A stretch of DNA of 64,000 bases from Corythoichthys intestinalis. Its lineage: Eukaryota; Chordata; Actinopteri; Syngnathiformes; Syngnathidae. The notes below the pieces were generated by a model that saw only the letters and a program-made list of their open reading frames with translations, had not been told where the DNA came from and did no database searches. The DNA is taken from the NCBI RefSeq assembly GCF_030265065.1, contig NC_080395.1, positions 48,665,001 through 48,729,000 on the forward strand, given 5' to 3'. The position numbers were made by a program, and so were the translations under genes. Shown in pieces: positions 39,869 to 51,500 of this stretch (the stretch's first letter is position 1; each line of letters opens with the position of its first letter).

Positions 39869-41030
39869 TATTAAGTTGTTTGATTTCAGTGTGCTTTAAT
39901 TAAGGTTATCACGAAAATCAATTCAACAGCTAATGACAGTTGGTAAAACTGCAGATAGTCGTCATCCTGAATGAAAAAAGAAACCCAGAATATTTCAAAC
40001 TCCAGAAGTTCAACTTCCCAGTTTTATGAATGTGTGTATACTGTATTTTGCCACGTCATCTAAAGGGGCATTTATTGACCTGATTTTGCTTAAAAGTTCA
40101 TGCATGTGCTTCGTTAAAGGTTAACTTGACTTCTGTCACAAGTCAACTTGAAACATGGTTATAAAATGCAGTATAAAATGAAGTTGCTGCAATCCAATTT
40201 ATAGATGTGTAAATAACAATGTGCTCTTTATTAAAATGCAAGTAAACGATTTTAAAGTATAACTGCAAATTCATGGACATATGAGGCCTTTCAGAAATGA
40301 CAGAATAATCTTACCTGTTTGCTGGTGTCGAGGAAATGAAAAATTAGACACACTTTGACCTGTGGCCAATTTAAATACAGGACATCAGCAAAAACCTTAA
40401 GGACCTTATCCTTGTCAGGGTCCCTGGGTGCCTTTAAGGAGGGCCAAAGCTGCCAAAATTAAAAATGAATAAATAAATAAGTAAAAGTGAAAATAGAAAC
40501 TACTGTAAACACAAAAATAACGGGGGTTTATGCGAGTCATTAAATGGATTTTGTCAAAATTGAGGCCTTGAAAAGCATTAAACTGAATGTTCCAGGCATG
40601 AAAAATTATGGAAACTTGATGGTTAAAATTTTTTTTTTTTACATAATTTACTGATCTAAATCTAATTTTGAATATGCCTGTGAGTGTGGGCCCAGAGGTG
40701 TCATCAGAGAGAGGCAACATTGTTTTTTGAGGTTGTGGTGGGGGGCGAAATAAAAGGAAGAAATAAACGGACTGTGTTTCACATTGCACGAAAATGGGGA
40801 AATGCCTCTCACTTTTGCATCTTATAAGAGTTACTTTATTTTAAGCCTAAGAATCGGTCTTATGTATCGATAGCTACCCTTGTTGTTAATTGTAGGGCTG
40901 AAGGTATTAGCCATTGGCGAGAGATGTCCTGAGCTCATATTTTTGTGTCCAAGTTAGAGTCCGAGTCACCTAATTTTGAGAATCTGCCGATACCGAGTCC
41001 CGATCCGATACTAGAAAAAAAAAATTGTGA
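39869..41030. other. Intergenic sequence
   Basis: No gene found. Around 40960-41015 CCGATACCGAGTCCCGATCC is a fragment of a common fish repeat with unclear ends. Confidence 0.4.
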
Positions 41031-41039
41031 CTATTGCCC

Positions 41040-41440
41040 TACTTATTGGTGTATAAGAAAATAAAAATAAACTCTTCACCCCAGTACCCATTTCCCCTTC
41101 AGGCTCATGTCCTCTACCAGAGCCCTTGGAGCTCGAGAGTCCTGCGCAGTATCTTTGCTGTTCCTAGGACTGCGCTCTTCTGGACAGAGATGTCTGGTGT
41201 TTTTCCAGGCATTTGCTGGAGCCACTTCTCTCGTGTGTGGGACATGGCCCCCAATGCTCCTATGACCACGGGCACCACTGTTGCTTTTACCTTCCAGGCT
41301 CTCTCCAGCTCTTCCTTGAGCCCTTGGTATTTCTTTAGTTTCTCGTGTTCCTTTTTCCTGATATTGCCATCGTTGAGGATGGCTGCATCGATCACAATGG
41401 CTGTCCTCTACTGCTACTGCTACTATTGGAGCTCAACGCC
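41040..41440 (-). pseudogene. LINE ORF2 C-terminal fragment
   Basis: The minus frame 41395-41114 reads NIRKKEHEKLKKYQGLKEEL, VVPVVIGALGAM and SVQKSAVLGTAKILRRTL. This is wording of the carboxy end of a common animal non-LTR reverse transcriptase protein. No polymerase domain is attached. The clade is uncertain. Confidence 0.6.
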
Positions 41441-41444
41441 ACAA

Positions 41445-41900
41445 TCGAGACGGTTGATTGCAACATGATACTCAGCAGATTGGAACAGTGGGTAGGGCTT
41501 ACTGACTCTGTTCTTCAGTGGTTCACATTGTATTTACATGATAGGGATTTCTTTGTGTCAATCGGAAACCATCAGTCAGAATGAACCAAATTCACGTGTG
41601 GAATCCCTCATGGGTCAATTCTTGCACCACTCTTATTTAACATTTATTTGCTTGCACTAGCTCAGATTATGGAACAGTATGACATCACACCTATGCAGAT
41701 GACACACAACTCTACATTGTGTCCCCCCCCATGTGATTATTGTCCCTTAGTCTCCCTGAGTGAATGCATTCAGCAAATCAATGAATGGATGTGCCAGAAT
41801 TTTCTCCAGTTAAATGTGGAGAAGACAGAAGTGATTATTTTTAGGCCAAAAAAGGAAAGTTCAACGCTGTTTCACGCTTACAATTTGTGTGTGTGAAACT
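41445..41900 (+). pseudogene. L2-like LINE reverse transcriptase fragment
   Basis: Plus frames read LSRLEQWVGLTDSVLQWF, DRDFFVSIGN, then after a stop CGIPHGSILAPLLFNIY and NEWMCQNFLQLNVEKTEVII. These are RT palm motifs of L2-like non-LTR elements. The catalytic YADD region is degraded by frameshift, and it is truncated at both ends. Confidence 0.75.
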
Positions 41901-42071
41901 ATCGGCAGTTTAAAGTGGCATCAAAATGCATTAAATTTATAGTCTGCTTTATTTTCACTTTGATTTATTTGTTTATTTTTTAATTTTGGCAGCTTTGCTC
42001 CTCCATAGTGCCTAACCCAGCTGACTTCAGGTGAAAGTTGGACTACCCCCTAAACTGGTTGCCAGTCAATT

Positions 42072-42989
42072 GCCACGTTTACATGGAGCCAAATATTCCA
42101 ATTACAATCGGAATATTTGTTCAAACCGAATAAATGTGTTCCATATAAACACCTCATTCGGAATGAACGGGCCCAAACCGAATGGAATTTCATTCCGAGT
42201 TGCCACGTTTATATGGAGCCAAATATTCCAATTACAATCGGAATATTTGTTCAAACCGAATAAATGTGTTCCATATAAACACCTCATTCGGAATGAACAG
42301 GCCCAAACCGAATGGAATTTCATTCCGATTCACAGGGGTGGAATATTCCTTTTCCCAAACCGATTAGAAGTAAAATTATATCATGTAAACAGGGAAGCGG
42401 AATGGTGTCTGGTTGCGTTCTCTCTGCACATGCTCCGTACTGACGTGGTGACGTCACTTTGTGACGTAAGTAACGTCACTTGCAACATGGCTTCCAAGCA
42501 CAGCGCACCTAATTGGAGTCCGGCGGAAAGATTGTATTTAATTCAAACTTTAAAAGAATTCAATATAATTGCTCGCTTAGACGGGCGTAAAACGAGGAAC
42601 AGTGAACTATTTAAAAAAGTTCACGAGAGGTTACACGAAGCCGGAATAGACCGGAGCGTTGACCAGATTAGAAACCGGTGGAAAACCGGCTACTACAAGG
42701 CAAAAGAGCAAAACAGCAGAAGCGGATACGACCCCACAAACACAACAAGTGGGTTAAAGTTAAAACAGCAGCACTCCGACGATCGATCTCCATGTTTTGC
42801 AACGTGACCCTTTGTTTTGATTAATCTGCGCATGTCAGACGGCAGTTGTCAAACGTCCTTTCGGAATAAAGGCAGTCACATGTAAACGCTGGATCGGAAT
42901 AGATGAAGTGACATGTAAACAGCTGATCTGAAATTTCCATTCGAAATGATTTGAATCGGTATGAATAAAAGTCAGCATGTAAACGTGGC
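42072..42989. mobile_element. Harbinger-like nonautonomous element carrying a Myb/SANT ORF
   Basis: Ends GCCACGTTTACATG and CATGTAAACGTGGC are exact inverted repeats. A 130-bp unit containing the left end is duplicated in tandem (42072-42201, 42202-42329, differing at a few bases). Repeated CGGAATATT and ATTCCGAAT motifs fill the subterminal regions. Inside is the short ORF at 42487-42807. A target-site duplication is not clear. Confidence 0.65.
42487..42807 (+). CDS. Myb/SANT-like DNA-binding protein of a transposon, 106 aa
   Basis: The ATG in CAACATGGCTTCC starts an uninterrupted 106-codon frame. Residues about 8-75 (NWSPAERLYLIQTLKEFNII, RKTRNSELFKKVHERLHEAG, VDQIRNRWKTGYYKAKEQN) form a trihelix Myb/SANT-like domain with spaced Trp residues, the type found in the second protein of PIF/Harbinger elements. 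The usual downstream acidic/coiled portion is missing, and the frame ends soon after TNTTSG, consistent with a gene cut after its first domain. A role as a competitor for end-binding is conceivable but is inference. Confidence 0.6.
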   Translation: MASKHSAPNWSPAERLYLIQTLKEFNIIARLDGRKTRNSELFKKVHERLHEAGIDRSVDQIRNRWKTGYYKAKEQNSRSGYDPTNTTSGLKLKQQHSDDRSPCFAT

Positions 42990-43767
42990 TAGTGACTTCA
43001 CTTTTATTTGGAAAATGTCTTTAATGTGTTTTCATAGGCTATGATTAAACAATTCCTCATTGTTCTTGACATCTGTAAAAGTGGATCTCTATTTGACAGA
43101 AATTAAAAGACAGGGTTGACAGTTGAGGATTTGAAATACAGGCTAAATATTGTAGATTGTTCCTTGCTCAATTGTAATTATTTAAAATTGCTCTTAAAAA
43201 TCATTTGTAAGAGTGAAAGGAGACTAACAAAGTATGAATTGCATTGCTTGATGCTACAAATTAAATGTACTACTTTGATCCTTCGCTACATCGCGCTTCA
43301 AATTTCGTGTCCTCAGTCCATCTCGGATTTTTTTTTTTCCAATTAAAAAACAAATAAATAAATAAATACAGATGAGCTGTCCCGAGCCGATCGCTTAGTC
43401 TCATGTGCCCTCCCTCTCTGTTCCTGCTCCTGGTTGGTCAGGCAGTGCACTGGAGTTGCTTATTAAAGTTAGCGATGATTGACAGACGTTTAATGTTTGA
43501 TCTTGACACAGATGCCTCGAAGCCGAAGCTTTAAAGCGCCGCATGCGAGAATCATCGTTTAACTTGTTAACCAGTTGCTGCAGCAACTCATAAAGTGTAA
43601 GTGAGCAGCTTGAGCTGATTTGAGTGGACTCAATCAATAAAGCATTTACTAAAGACAAGCATTTTTATACTTTATTCTTGTTTAAAAATAATTCTGTGGA
43701 TAGTAACATGTTTCAAACTAATTATTACATTTGAAGTACTTACAAACTTATATATATACATACATAT
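42990..43767. other. Intergenic sequence with a hAT-MITE-like fragment
   Basis: Around 43465-43490 AGCGATGATTGACAGACGTT resembles AACGATGATTGACAGATGCC at 44442, inside the next hAT MITE, so a related fragment probably lies here. No gene. Confidence 0.35.
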
Positions 43768-44684
43768 TAGGCCTGAACGATATTGGAAAAAACTATTGCT
43801 GCGATTTTTTTGGGTTTGCGATATATTGCGATATTATATTGCGATATTAAAAAAAATGTATATATATTTTTTTCAAGAAATTTTCACAAGATGACTTAAA
43901 TAGCTGTTTGGAAAGACTTTAAATGACTCACCGTCACCACAGTGTACAGTCATCCCTTGTTTTTCGCGGTTAATGGGGACCAGAACCCGCCGCGATAAGT
44001 GAAAAACCGCGAAGTAGCGCACCTCCCCCATTTTTTTTTTTTTTTTTTGTGTGTGTTTTTTGTGCCCAATGTATTTATTCAGATTTAGCATTGGAAAGAG
44101 ATACATATAAGACATGTGTTTTTCTCACTTTTCCCCCCAAAGTGATTTAAAAAATGTATATAAATAAATGGTTTTTAAGCACTTCAAATGTCATAATTAT
44201 GATAAGTTTTAAACATAACTGTCCAACCAAATCATTTTTGAACAAGAATAAAGTACTGTAGCAGATAAATGCTTGACTTTATTAAATGCTTCTGTTTATC
44301 TACTTTAGCTGTGACCGTTGAAGTGACATGTAGAAATTTCAAACTCCTCATGATCACTTCTGGCATTTAAATGTCTCCAACGTCCCCACAGTACACACAT
44401 TCATTCCAGCGCGGCTTCCTTGCAACTGTTTAACAAGTTAAACGATGATTGACAGATGCCCGTGTGAAGTCTGCTTCTTTGGCCAGATCAAAGCCATCGT
44501 TGTGCCGCAGTGACTGAGAGGATCAAAAGGCTGGGAGGCGGAGGGTAGGAGGCTGTGCGCAGACCAGAAAGTGAGGCGTATGTGGCTAAAAAAAAAAAAG
44601 AAAAATTATCGCACGTGCTTGCGATGGGACTATTGCGCACACGCACATCGCGATGGTGATGTTTAAACGATATATCGTTCAGGC

Positions 44685-44687
<3 letters not shown>
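43768..44687. mobile_element. hAT MITE (TAGGCCTGAACGATAT family)
   Basis: Ends TAGGCCTGAACGATATTG and CGATATATCGTTCAGGCTTA are inverted repeats. The flanking 8 bases atacatat and atatatat agree at 7 of 8. Near 43945-44050 it contains half of another fish MITE (TTCGCGGTTAATGGGGACCA). No coding capacity. Confidence 0.75.
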
Positions 44688-44732
<45 letters not shown>

Positions 44733-45000
44733 AAGGGCCCAAAGAGCGCCAAGAAAATATTCCCCCACACCATTACACCACCACCACCACCAGCCTGAAC
44801 CGTTGAGGCAGGATGGATCCATGCTTTCATGTTGTTGACGCCAAATTCTGACCCTACTATTCGAATGTCGCAGCAGAACTCGAGACTCAACAGATCAGGC
44901 AACGTTTTTTCCAATCTTCTATTGTCCAAGTTCGATGAGCTTGTGCAAAAGTTTTAGGCAGGACACCTGCCTAAAACTTTTGCACAGTACTGTATATATA
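44688..45000 (-). pseudogene. Tc1/mariner-like transposase fragment with duplicated end
   Basis: On minus (44929 to about 44730) the frame reads RIVGSEFGVNNMKAWIHPA and GGVMVWGNIF, a known fish Tc1-like transposase segment. To its right GTGCAAAAGTTTTAGGCAGG (44943-44962) and its exact complement (44966-44985) form a 20-bp-arm palindrome made of the element's end sequence, then CAGTACTGTATA. A TA microsatellite lies at 44688-44730. Confidence 0.6.
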
Positions 45001-45452
45001 TTTTTTTAATCATTAAATTTATTAGGATCATGGAAGCTTCCACTTGGGGAAAATATATACATACAATACATCCTGTATATACATAATATAATAAAAATAT
45101 ACAGTTCTGTATGTGTGTGTGTGAGTACATACATACATATACATACGCTACTTCTCGAGGCATCACTCTTATGTCTTATTTATTGTTTTGGTTTTATCAA
45201 CATTTCCTTACCATTGGCCTATTCATACTTTATGTCCGTCATATTCAAGAATTGACAAACTTTGAAAAGCTTTTCACAAATATTATTATTATTTTCCTCT
45301 ATCATTCTTTGATTTTTTTTTTTTTTAACAGATTTATGTAGCATACAGTTTCCTTATGAAAGGGAGAAAAATATGGTAACAGTTTGCTAAATTTACATTT
45401 GTGGAGGTAGAATTTCTTCTCAACAGCGCCTGGCAACAGTCCGCACGTCACG
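45001..45452. other. myef2 upstream region
   Basis: AT-rich, with microsatellite-like TATAT and TGTG runs. No gene is seen left of the promoter motifs. Confidence 0.4.
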
Positions 45453-45481
45453 TCTCGCGAAAGTCCAAAAGTCTCGCGAGA
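45453..45481. promoter_or_regulatory. myef2: TCTCGCGA promoter motifs of myef2
   Basis: TCTCGCGA at 45453-45460 and the full palindrome TCTCGCGAGA at 45472-45481 lie about 80-105 bp upstream of the start codon. This CGCG element is a known motif of TATA-less vertebrate promoters of broadly expressed genes. No TATA box is seen. Position and spacing suggest the core promoter. Confidence 0.6.
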
Positions 45482-45557
45482 CTAAAGCAGGTTAGCCCAA
45501 ACACATTTGAAAGTGCGTCAAGGCATCTTGTGTCGTGCAAGCAACAGCATCCCGACC

Positions 45558-48500
45558 ATGGAAGATATTATCCCAGGTCTTGGTGAAGATTCCAAGATGG
45601 AGGAGCCCAACGCATCAGTCATATCAGACAACAGCGAACCTGATCCCGAGACACCAAATGGCGTCAAGACGTAAGTAAATGATCGATTTTTATTCTCCAC
45701 CGAATGTATGAAGCCCTCCACGCTAAAGCTAAAATGGAGTCGCAATGAGGCTAACCATTGTTAGCTAGGACGGTCCGTTTTGTTGTGATGCGGTGCAACG
45801 TACGCGCTTTTTGTAGCCCTCACTACGTTTTGAAAGATTAAGGAATGTTTTCTTATACAAGATTTTCTTTTAGTACGATCTATTGTGCGCTGGCTATAAC
45901 CATATGGTTAGGTTATCTGGTCAACGGGGAATGTCAAGATTTAGGGCACGCTCGTGTTCTCAGTTATTTAAACGGGACATATTGGCAAACGTACGGCCAG
46001 GTGTATTTTTCAAGCATTGCACAGTCGTACTTTACTGTGTAATTCGTTCGTTGAGAAAACCTATAACTCAACTCACTCGTTCAAGATATGGGCCGTTTCA
46101 TATCACGATGTCAATATACCACGATCTAATCTTATATATATCTATATATATTAATTAGGGGGAAATGTTATACATTTATGACGGCTTTTCTTTTATTCAC
46201 ATTATTTTTTAATTGACATTAAACTGACCTGACAAGAATGTTAATTTGCATCAAGTAGTGCTGCAAACTAAAACTATCTGATGTCAACAGAAGCAGCACG
46301 GTAGCATGCATATTGTTGCTCAAATGTAAGGATATCTAATTACAGCGTTTTCCCTACATATAAAAGATTCTGGTGCACCACGCATGCATGAGATGTTTTT
46401 TTTTGTTTTAAGGCCACTTCAAACTAGCGGCAGCCTAGTGTGAAGAGTTCAGCGGCAACCTATTAATTGTGTATTGTAATGTCCGTAACTAAACGCCGCC
46501 ACCTTAAGCCACCATCGGACTGGGGAGCTGTAACATAGGGTGAATCGAGTAGGAAGAATGGGAGAACGGGCGAGATAGCAAGAGACAGCAGTCGCATGTT
46601 GCGGCAGCCCGCTGTTATTTTGTTATTGTTTATCTTTATTGTTGTTGGCACAACAAAGTAGGTAAGCCAATACTGACTCTTCTCCTTCTTCCCCTCATCC
46701 GGGGCATTACAGTATTTTGGATCAGACTTTTCGGCGAAAGTGAGCCGTGGACGCCAGTCATGGACAGAATGGCAAGTTTGAATGAATTTTCACCAAGAGG
46801 CGGGGCCCAAAATTTCATTTTCAGAGCGCCGCCGCGCTAACGTAATAAATGCATCCAATAGCAGAGGGGCAGGCGTACTTATATCTGTGCTATCAGGCTG
46901 TTTCGGCCGACGAATATACACAATCATGGCTGACGAAACTTTGATAAATGTGCTTTTTTTCAAGTTTCACGAGCTCTGCGACACTTGAAAAATGACTCTC
47001 ATACCTCTCCTTGCTAAGCTAAATTGTACGTCGGTGTGTGTTCGTGTTGAAAGGTGGTTTATGAACAACAACAAAAAAACTTTTCACCTTCTCACCGAAA
47101 CTAGTAAAACTCTTACACGACTATTAGAATTTCCCCCTTGAAATGGGTCCGTTAACAGAAGGACTATTATTGTTGTGGTATACGTGTTAGGGCCAAATAA
47201 AAGGAAAAAGAAGGACTACGAGATGTAAGCTGTACTATTGCTATGAGGGAAAAAAAAGTGGTATTATTAGGTAGGGTAATGTAGCTATAATCAGCTACGC
47301 ATTTTACGTACATGTACCATAACTGAGAGCTACGACATTAGCCTGGCTAATGAAATATTTCAGATAGATCTTTGGTATGGTTCTTCTTGGGGGAAAAAAA
47401 TGTGGGAAAAAAATTCTCATTTGTCACGATATGACGCAATTTCACCGTGGCACGACATGGTGAGGCTGTCTGACTACGATGCAGCCCACCACCACAGCTT
47501 CAAAAAAATCGTCAGGGAAACCCTGAATTACCTACTAATACTTGGGACAGTTGTTCTGACATTTGAGACTGCTGTACATTATGCTAGCATATTATTAAAA
47601 TAAATTAATATGATATTTTCTATTAACTTAATAATTCAGTGACAGTGACTGATTGAACGAACGATTTGTGGATGATAGCCGGAGTCAAAATTTCTGAATT
47701 TGCACTACCACAGCTGGCAATAGACCTGTTTTCTAAAAATGAAATGTTTTTTTTTTTTTTTTTAACATTTTAAAATTAATTTTGTCTAGAAGCACAGAGA
47801 CGGTTGCAGAATGCAGTGGAGCGGTATGTCAATGGTATTAAACTTAACACATAGAAGACTGTTATTATAATGGAGACGCAATGCCACAACTCGCAACTTA
47901 AAAAAGAGAAACCCCACAGGCCGAATATCTATCTAGCTATAACGTTAGCTACTTAGTGATGTTATGTCTTCTGTCAGATTTTGCTCCCAAAGCTTTTGTG
48001 GCGATGAATAAGCAGTCTTTTACATTGTTTGATTCTCAGTAATATCCAGTCGTGCTGAATAAACAATTTACATCAAAAACATACATGTGCAACTTTAATA
48101 CGGCGTAAATAAATGCTCAAGACGTAAAGGTGAGAGAGTGGCGTGCAGTTGAGTTGAAAGTGACCAAACGTAAGTACATTTTCCTTTCTTTCTAGAAAGT
48201 TTGTGGTGCTTACTTTAGACTTTAAGTACTGGCATCTTGACAGAGATTAGTTTTATTTTATTCTATTTGTGTAGTGACCGGCTAGTAAACAAGCAGACAG
48301 TCAAATGTTAGCAAACCTGTGTTACTAGTAGGGCTGCAGCCATCGATTATTTTGGTCGTCGATTAATCGATGAACGAGTTAGTTCGAAAATTCAAATAAT
48401 CGGATAGGGAACATAAAAAAATTAAAATACCTGAGCTGAGCCTCAAACGGTATAAAGAATAAATAAATTTAAAATCTAATTACAAAAAAGGACAATTGGC

Positions 48501-51500
48501 TAACTTGTATTGCAAAAGCCTGCTAGCTTAAATGCTGTAAAACGCTAACTTTTGTTGTTGTTGTTGTTTTTTTTACACAATGCTCTTAACAAGTAGTTCA
48601 AACACTTTAAACAGAAACGGTTAAACATACCAATAAATTAAATAATAAAATGCATTAAAAAAACATAAGCTCAAACAAAACTGAGCTTATGGTGGTTATT
48701 GTTGTATGTATGTTAACAGGGAGCAGTTGGATTCAGCCATGTGAAATGAGTTATGTCATATTCACTGGCACCACTAGAGGGCAGTGTATTCACCCAAATC
48801 AATAAAATGAAATGCAAACACTTTCAAAACAAATCATTACAACATCACTTTAAACAAATACTCGAAGCAGCACAATTTAATTCAAATCTTTTTTCTAATC
48901 GAATTACTCGAGTTAATTGAGTAATCGTTGCAGCACTAGTAAATAGTTAAGTCTACGTTTCTACTACATGCTATCAAATATTATTATTTTTCTTTTACAA
49001 ATCGATCATGAACTGACCTTTGATTTGCATGTGAGATACATCAATGGAAAGCTTAAAATCTCAATTTTCTGGAGGAAGAAAAATTTTGAACAGCAGGGCA
49101 TTAAAAAAACAAAACAAAACAGCAAAACTACTATAATTTTTCACCACCACCACCTCCTGAGGCCTTGAAGACCACAACTATTACCAAAATGCTTGTGTAA
49201 TGTATCAGATCATCTATAGATTAAACCATAAGTTAGGTGACATCATCCCAATCAGTACTCCTCAGCACACATATACTACCAGAAGAAAACATCAAGTCAC
49301 AGGGAAAAAATGAAGGCTAAAGTATACACGCTTTGGCATTGTGTGCAAAGGACCACAGATTTGGAATGAACTAGACGAAACACTAAAAATGTCACATGTT
49401 GTTTTTCAGTTTTTCTTTGTTCAGATCGATTATTAATCATCTAACATATCGGAGAAAATGCAACAGTAACAAAAAAAGAAAAAAAAAAAATTAAGCGATA
49501 GTAATGAGGTAGCCTGGTACACCAGACTCACCGCTGTTCCAGCTATTGAGTCTGGCCACCATTCCCGCGGATACAATTTCCAGGGCGGAGCAAGCCACAG
49601 CAAACAGACAGCGGAGTGGACCAATCAGCGACGGGCAGGGCAGACGTCACGTTACTAAAGCGACGAGGGCAGGACCAGGGACTTGCGCGCGGAAGTAAAC
49701 GTACGAGGAGAGCGGAGTTTATTCAACATGGCTTGCGCGGGACGGACTTGTCAATGACTCGTGTCGATGTGTTTTTGGTAATTTAAAACTGATTTTATCT
49801 TGGATTGGAACATATTCTCGGCTCTCCTGTTCAGCTTTGTTATGGAGACGACTTCCGACGCGCAAGAGTGACGTTGCTCGTTAAAAACACGTCACGCAAA
49901 TAAACGAATCTGATTTGTCGATTGATTTTGTACCTGCTCGAAAAGGCTGTTAATGGGATGGTTCCCAGACTATTTCTCTCAGTGTTTGAAAAATACAGGG
50001 AGAAAAGTCTGGCAGAGCCAGGCAAGTAATGAGGTAGACTCCCGTGACCTTTTTACAGACACAATTTTTTTCATCGTGACATAATTTGTTTTAAAATATG
50101 CAAGCGAAAAATTTTTTGGAGTCTTTTTTTTTTTCTTCTTTTTTTTTCAACTAAATATTAGACATCAATTAATGATTTTAAGCTAAAAATGACAGACATT
50201 TTGAATAATAAATATAATTACTGAGCTTTTTATGGCTGGGTTGAAACAAAAGCGGTTGCGTGACGTCTGTAAACGGGGGTTTCGAGGGTAAAACGGAAAA
50301 ATTAAAAATAGTTCGGGGACTTAATGCACCATGAATCTGCTATTGCAGCAAATAGACGTATTGTTCTATCAAACACAACAGTTCTTTTGGTTTAAAAAAA
50401 CAGCAGTTTATTTTCAAGAGGGGTGCAAGAGCAGAAACTGCTTTTTCAGACTTGTCTGTGTTTTCCTATGCAACTCTACGGTTGGTGTCCGAATTTCTGA
50501 TTTGGTGGCGTGGTTCAGCGATAGGTCCATTTACTAACTATTGAGTAGAGAGAGTGACATCTGGCGGCCAGTTCAAATTTGGCACCATCTGCTATCCAGA
50601 ATGTGCATTCCAAGAACAGCTCTATTCATGGCGATAATGACAATAGAATAGACGTGAAATGTCGATAGTTTTTAATATCGTTTTGACGATATATATTTTA
50701 ATATTGTACAGCACTACAGCAGAAATCAAATCAGTTCTTTTTGTTGATATATGAAGTAGAGCTGAAACGAATACTCGAACAACTCGAGTAACTCGAGTTT
50801 AAAAACTGATCCGAGTAATTTTATTCACCTCGAGGAATCGTTTAATTTTGCCAGCTCTAAGCATCACGTTTTGCCCACACTACTTTTAATGCGGGACAAC
50901 GCGCTGACGTCACGTGCGTAGAGGAAGAAGCAATAAAAAATACCTTACTGCAGCCGACAGCCGTTACAAACTGCGCAACGTTGCTAAAAACTACGCCCGC
51001 ATGTTGCTACGGTGGTAGCAGCCTAGCAGGTAGCATCTGATGCGTGTCATAGATATCACATGTACGTAGAACTAGATGCAAAATGACCGACTCGGTGGCG
51101 TTATTGAAATAGCCGCCATATTAAAGCAGTACACTTCTGAGCGCTCATAAATAAGATTAACGTTACTGTCACTCGCTCACTAACGTCATCCCTGCGGAGG
51201 GCTAGGTTTCTATTCATTATGACCACTGTCGATGCGTGGCTAACTCTTACATACAGGCTTTATTTAATCTGTGAAAACAGCTCTGTAGAGTGATTAGGGT
51301 GTAAAATAAAAACATAATAATGTTAACTGTCAATTTTAGCTCAGTAGTCATCGCTGGATAAAACACCAAGTAGCACTGGTCCCTAATGTGCTCCAATACA
51401 GCACAGCATTTATTTTGATCACTGCAAAAACTCAAATCCTATAAAGACTTACAGTTTAGACTAACTTAAAACTTAACTAGAACTTATAGCTTGACACAAG

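Noticed and set aside
46660-46930. Second myef2 promoter or CpG island in intron 1
   Set aside because: Moderately GC-rich with one GC box but no exon with a good donor; an old repeat is equally likely.
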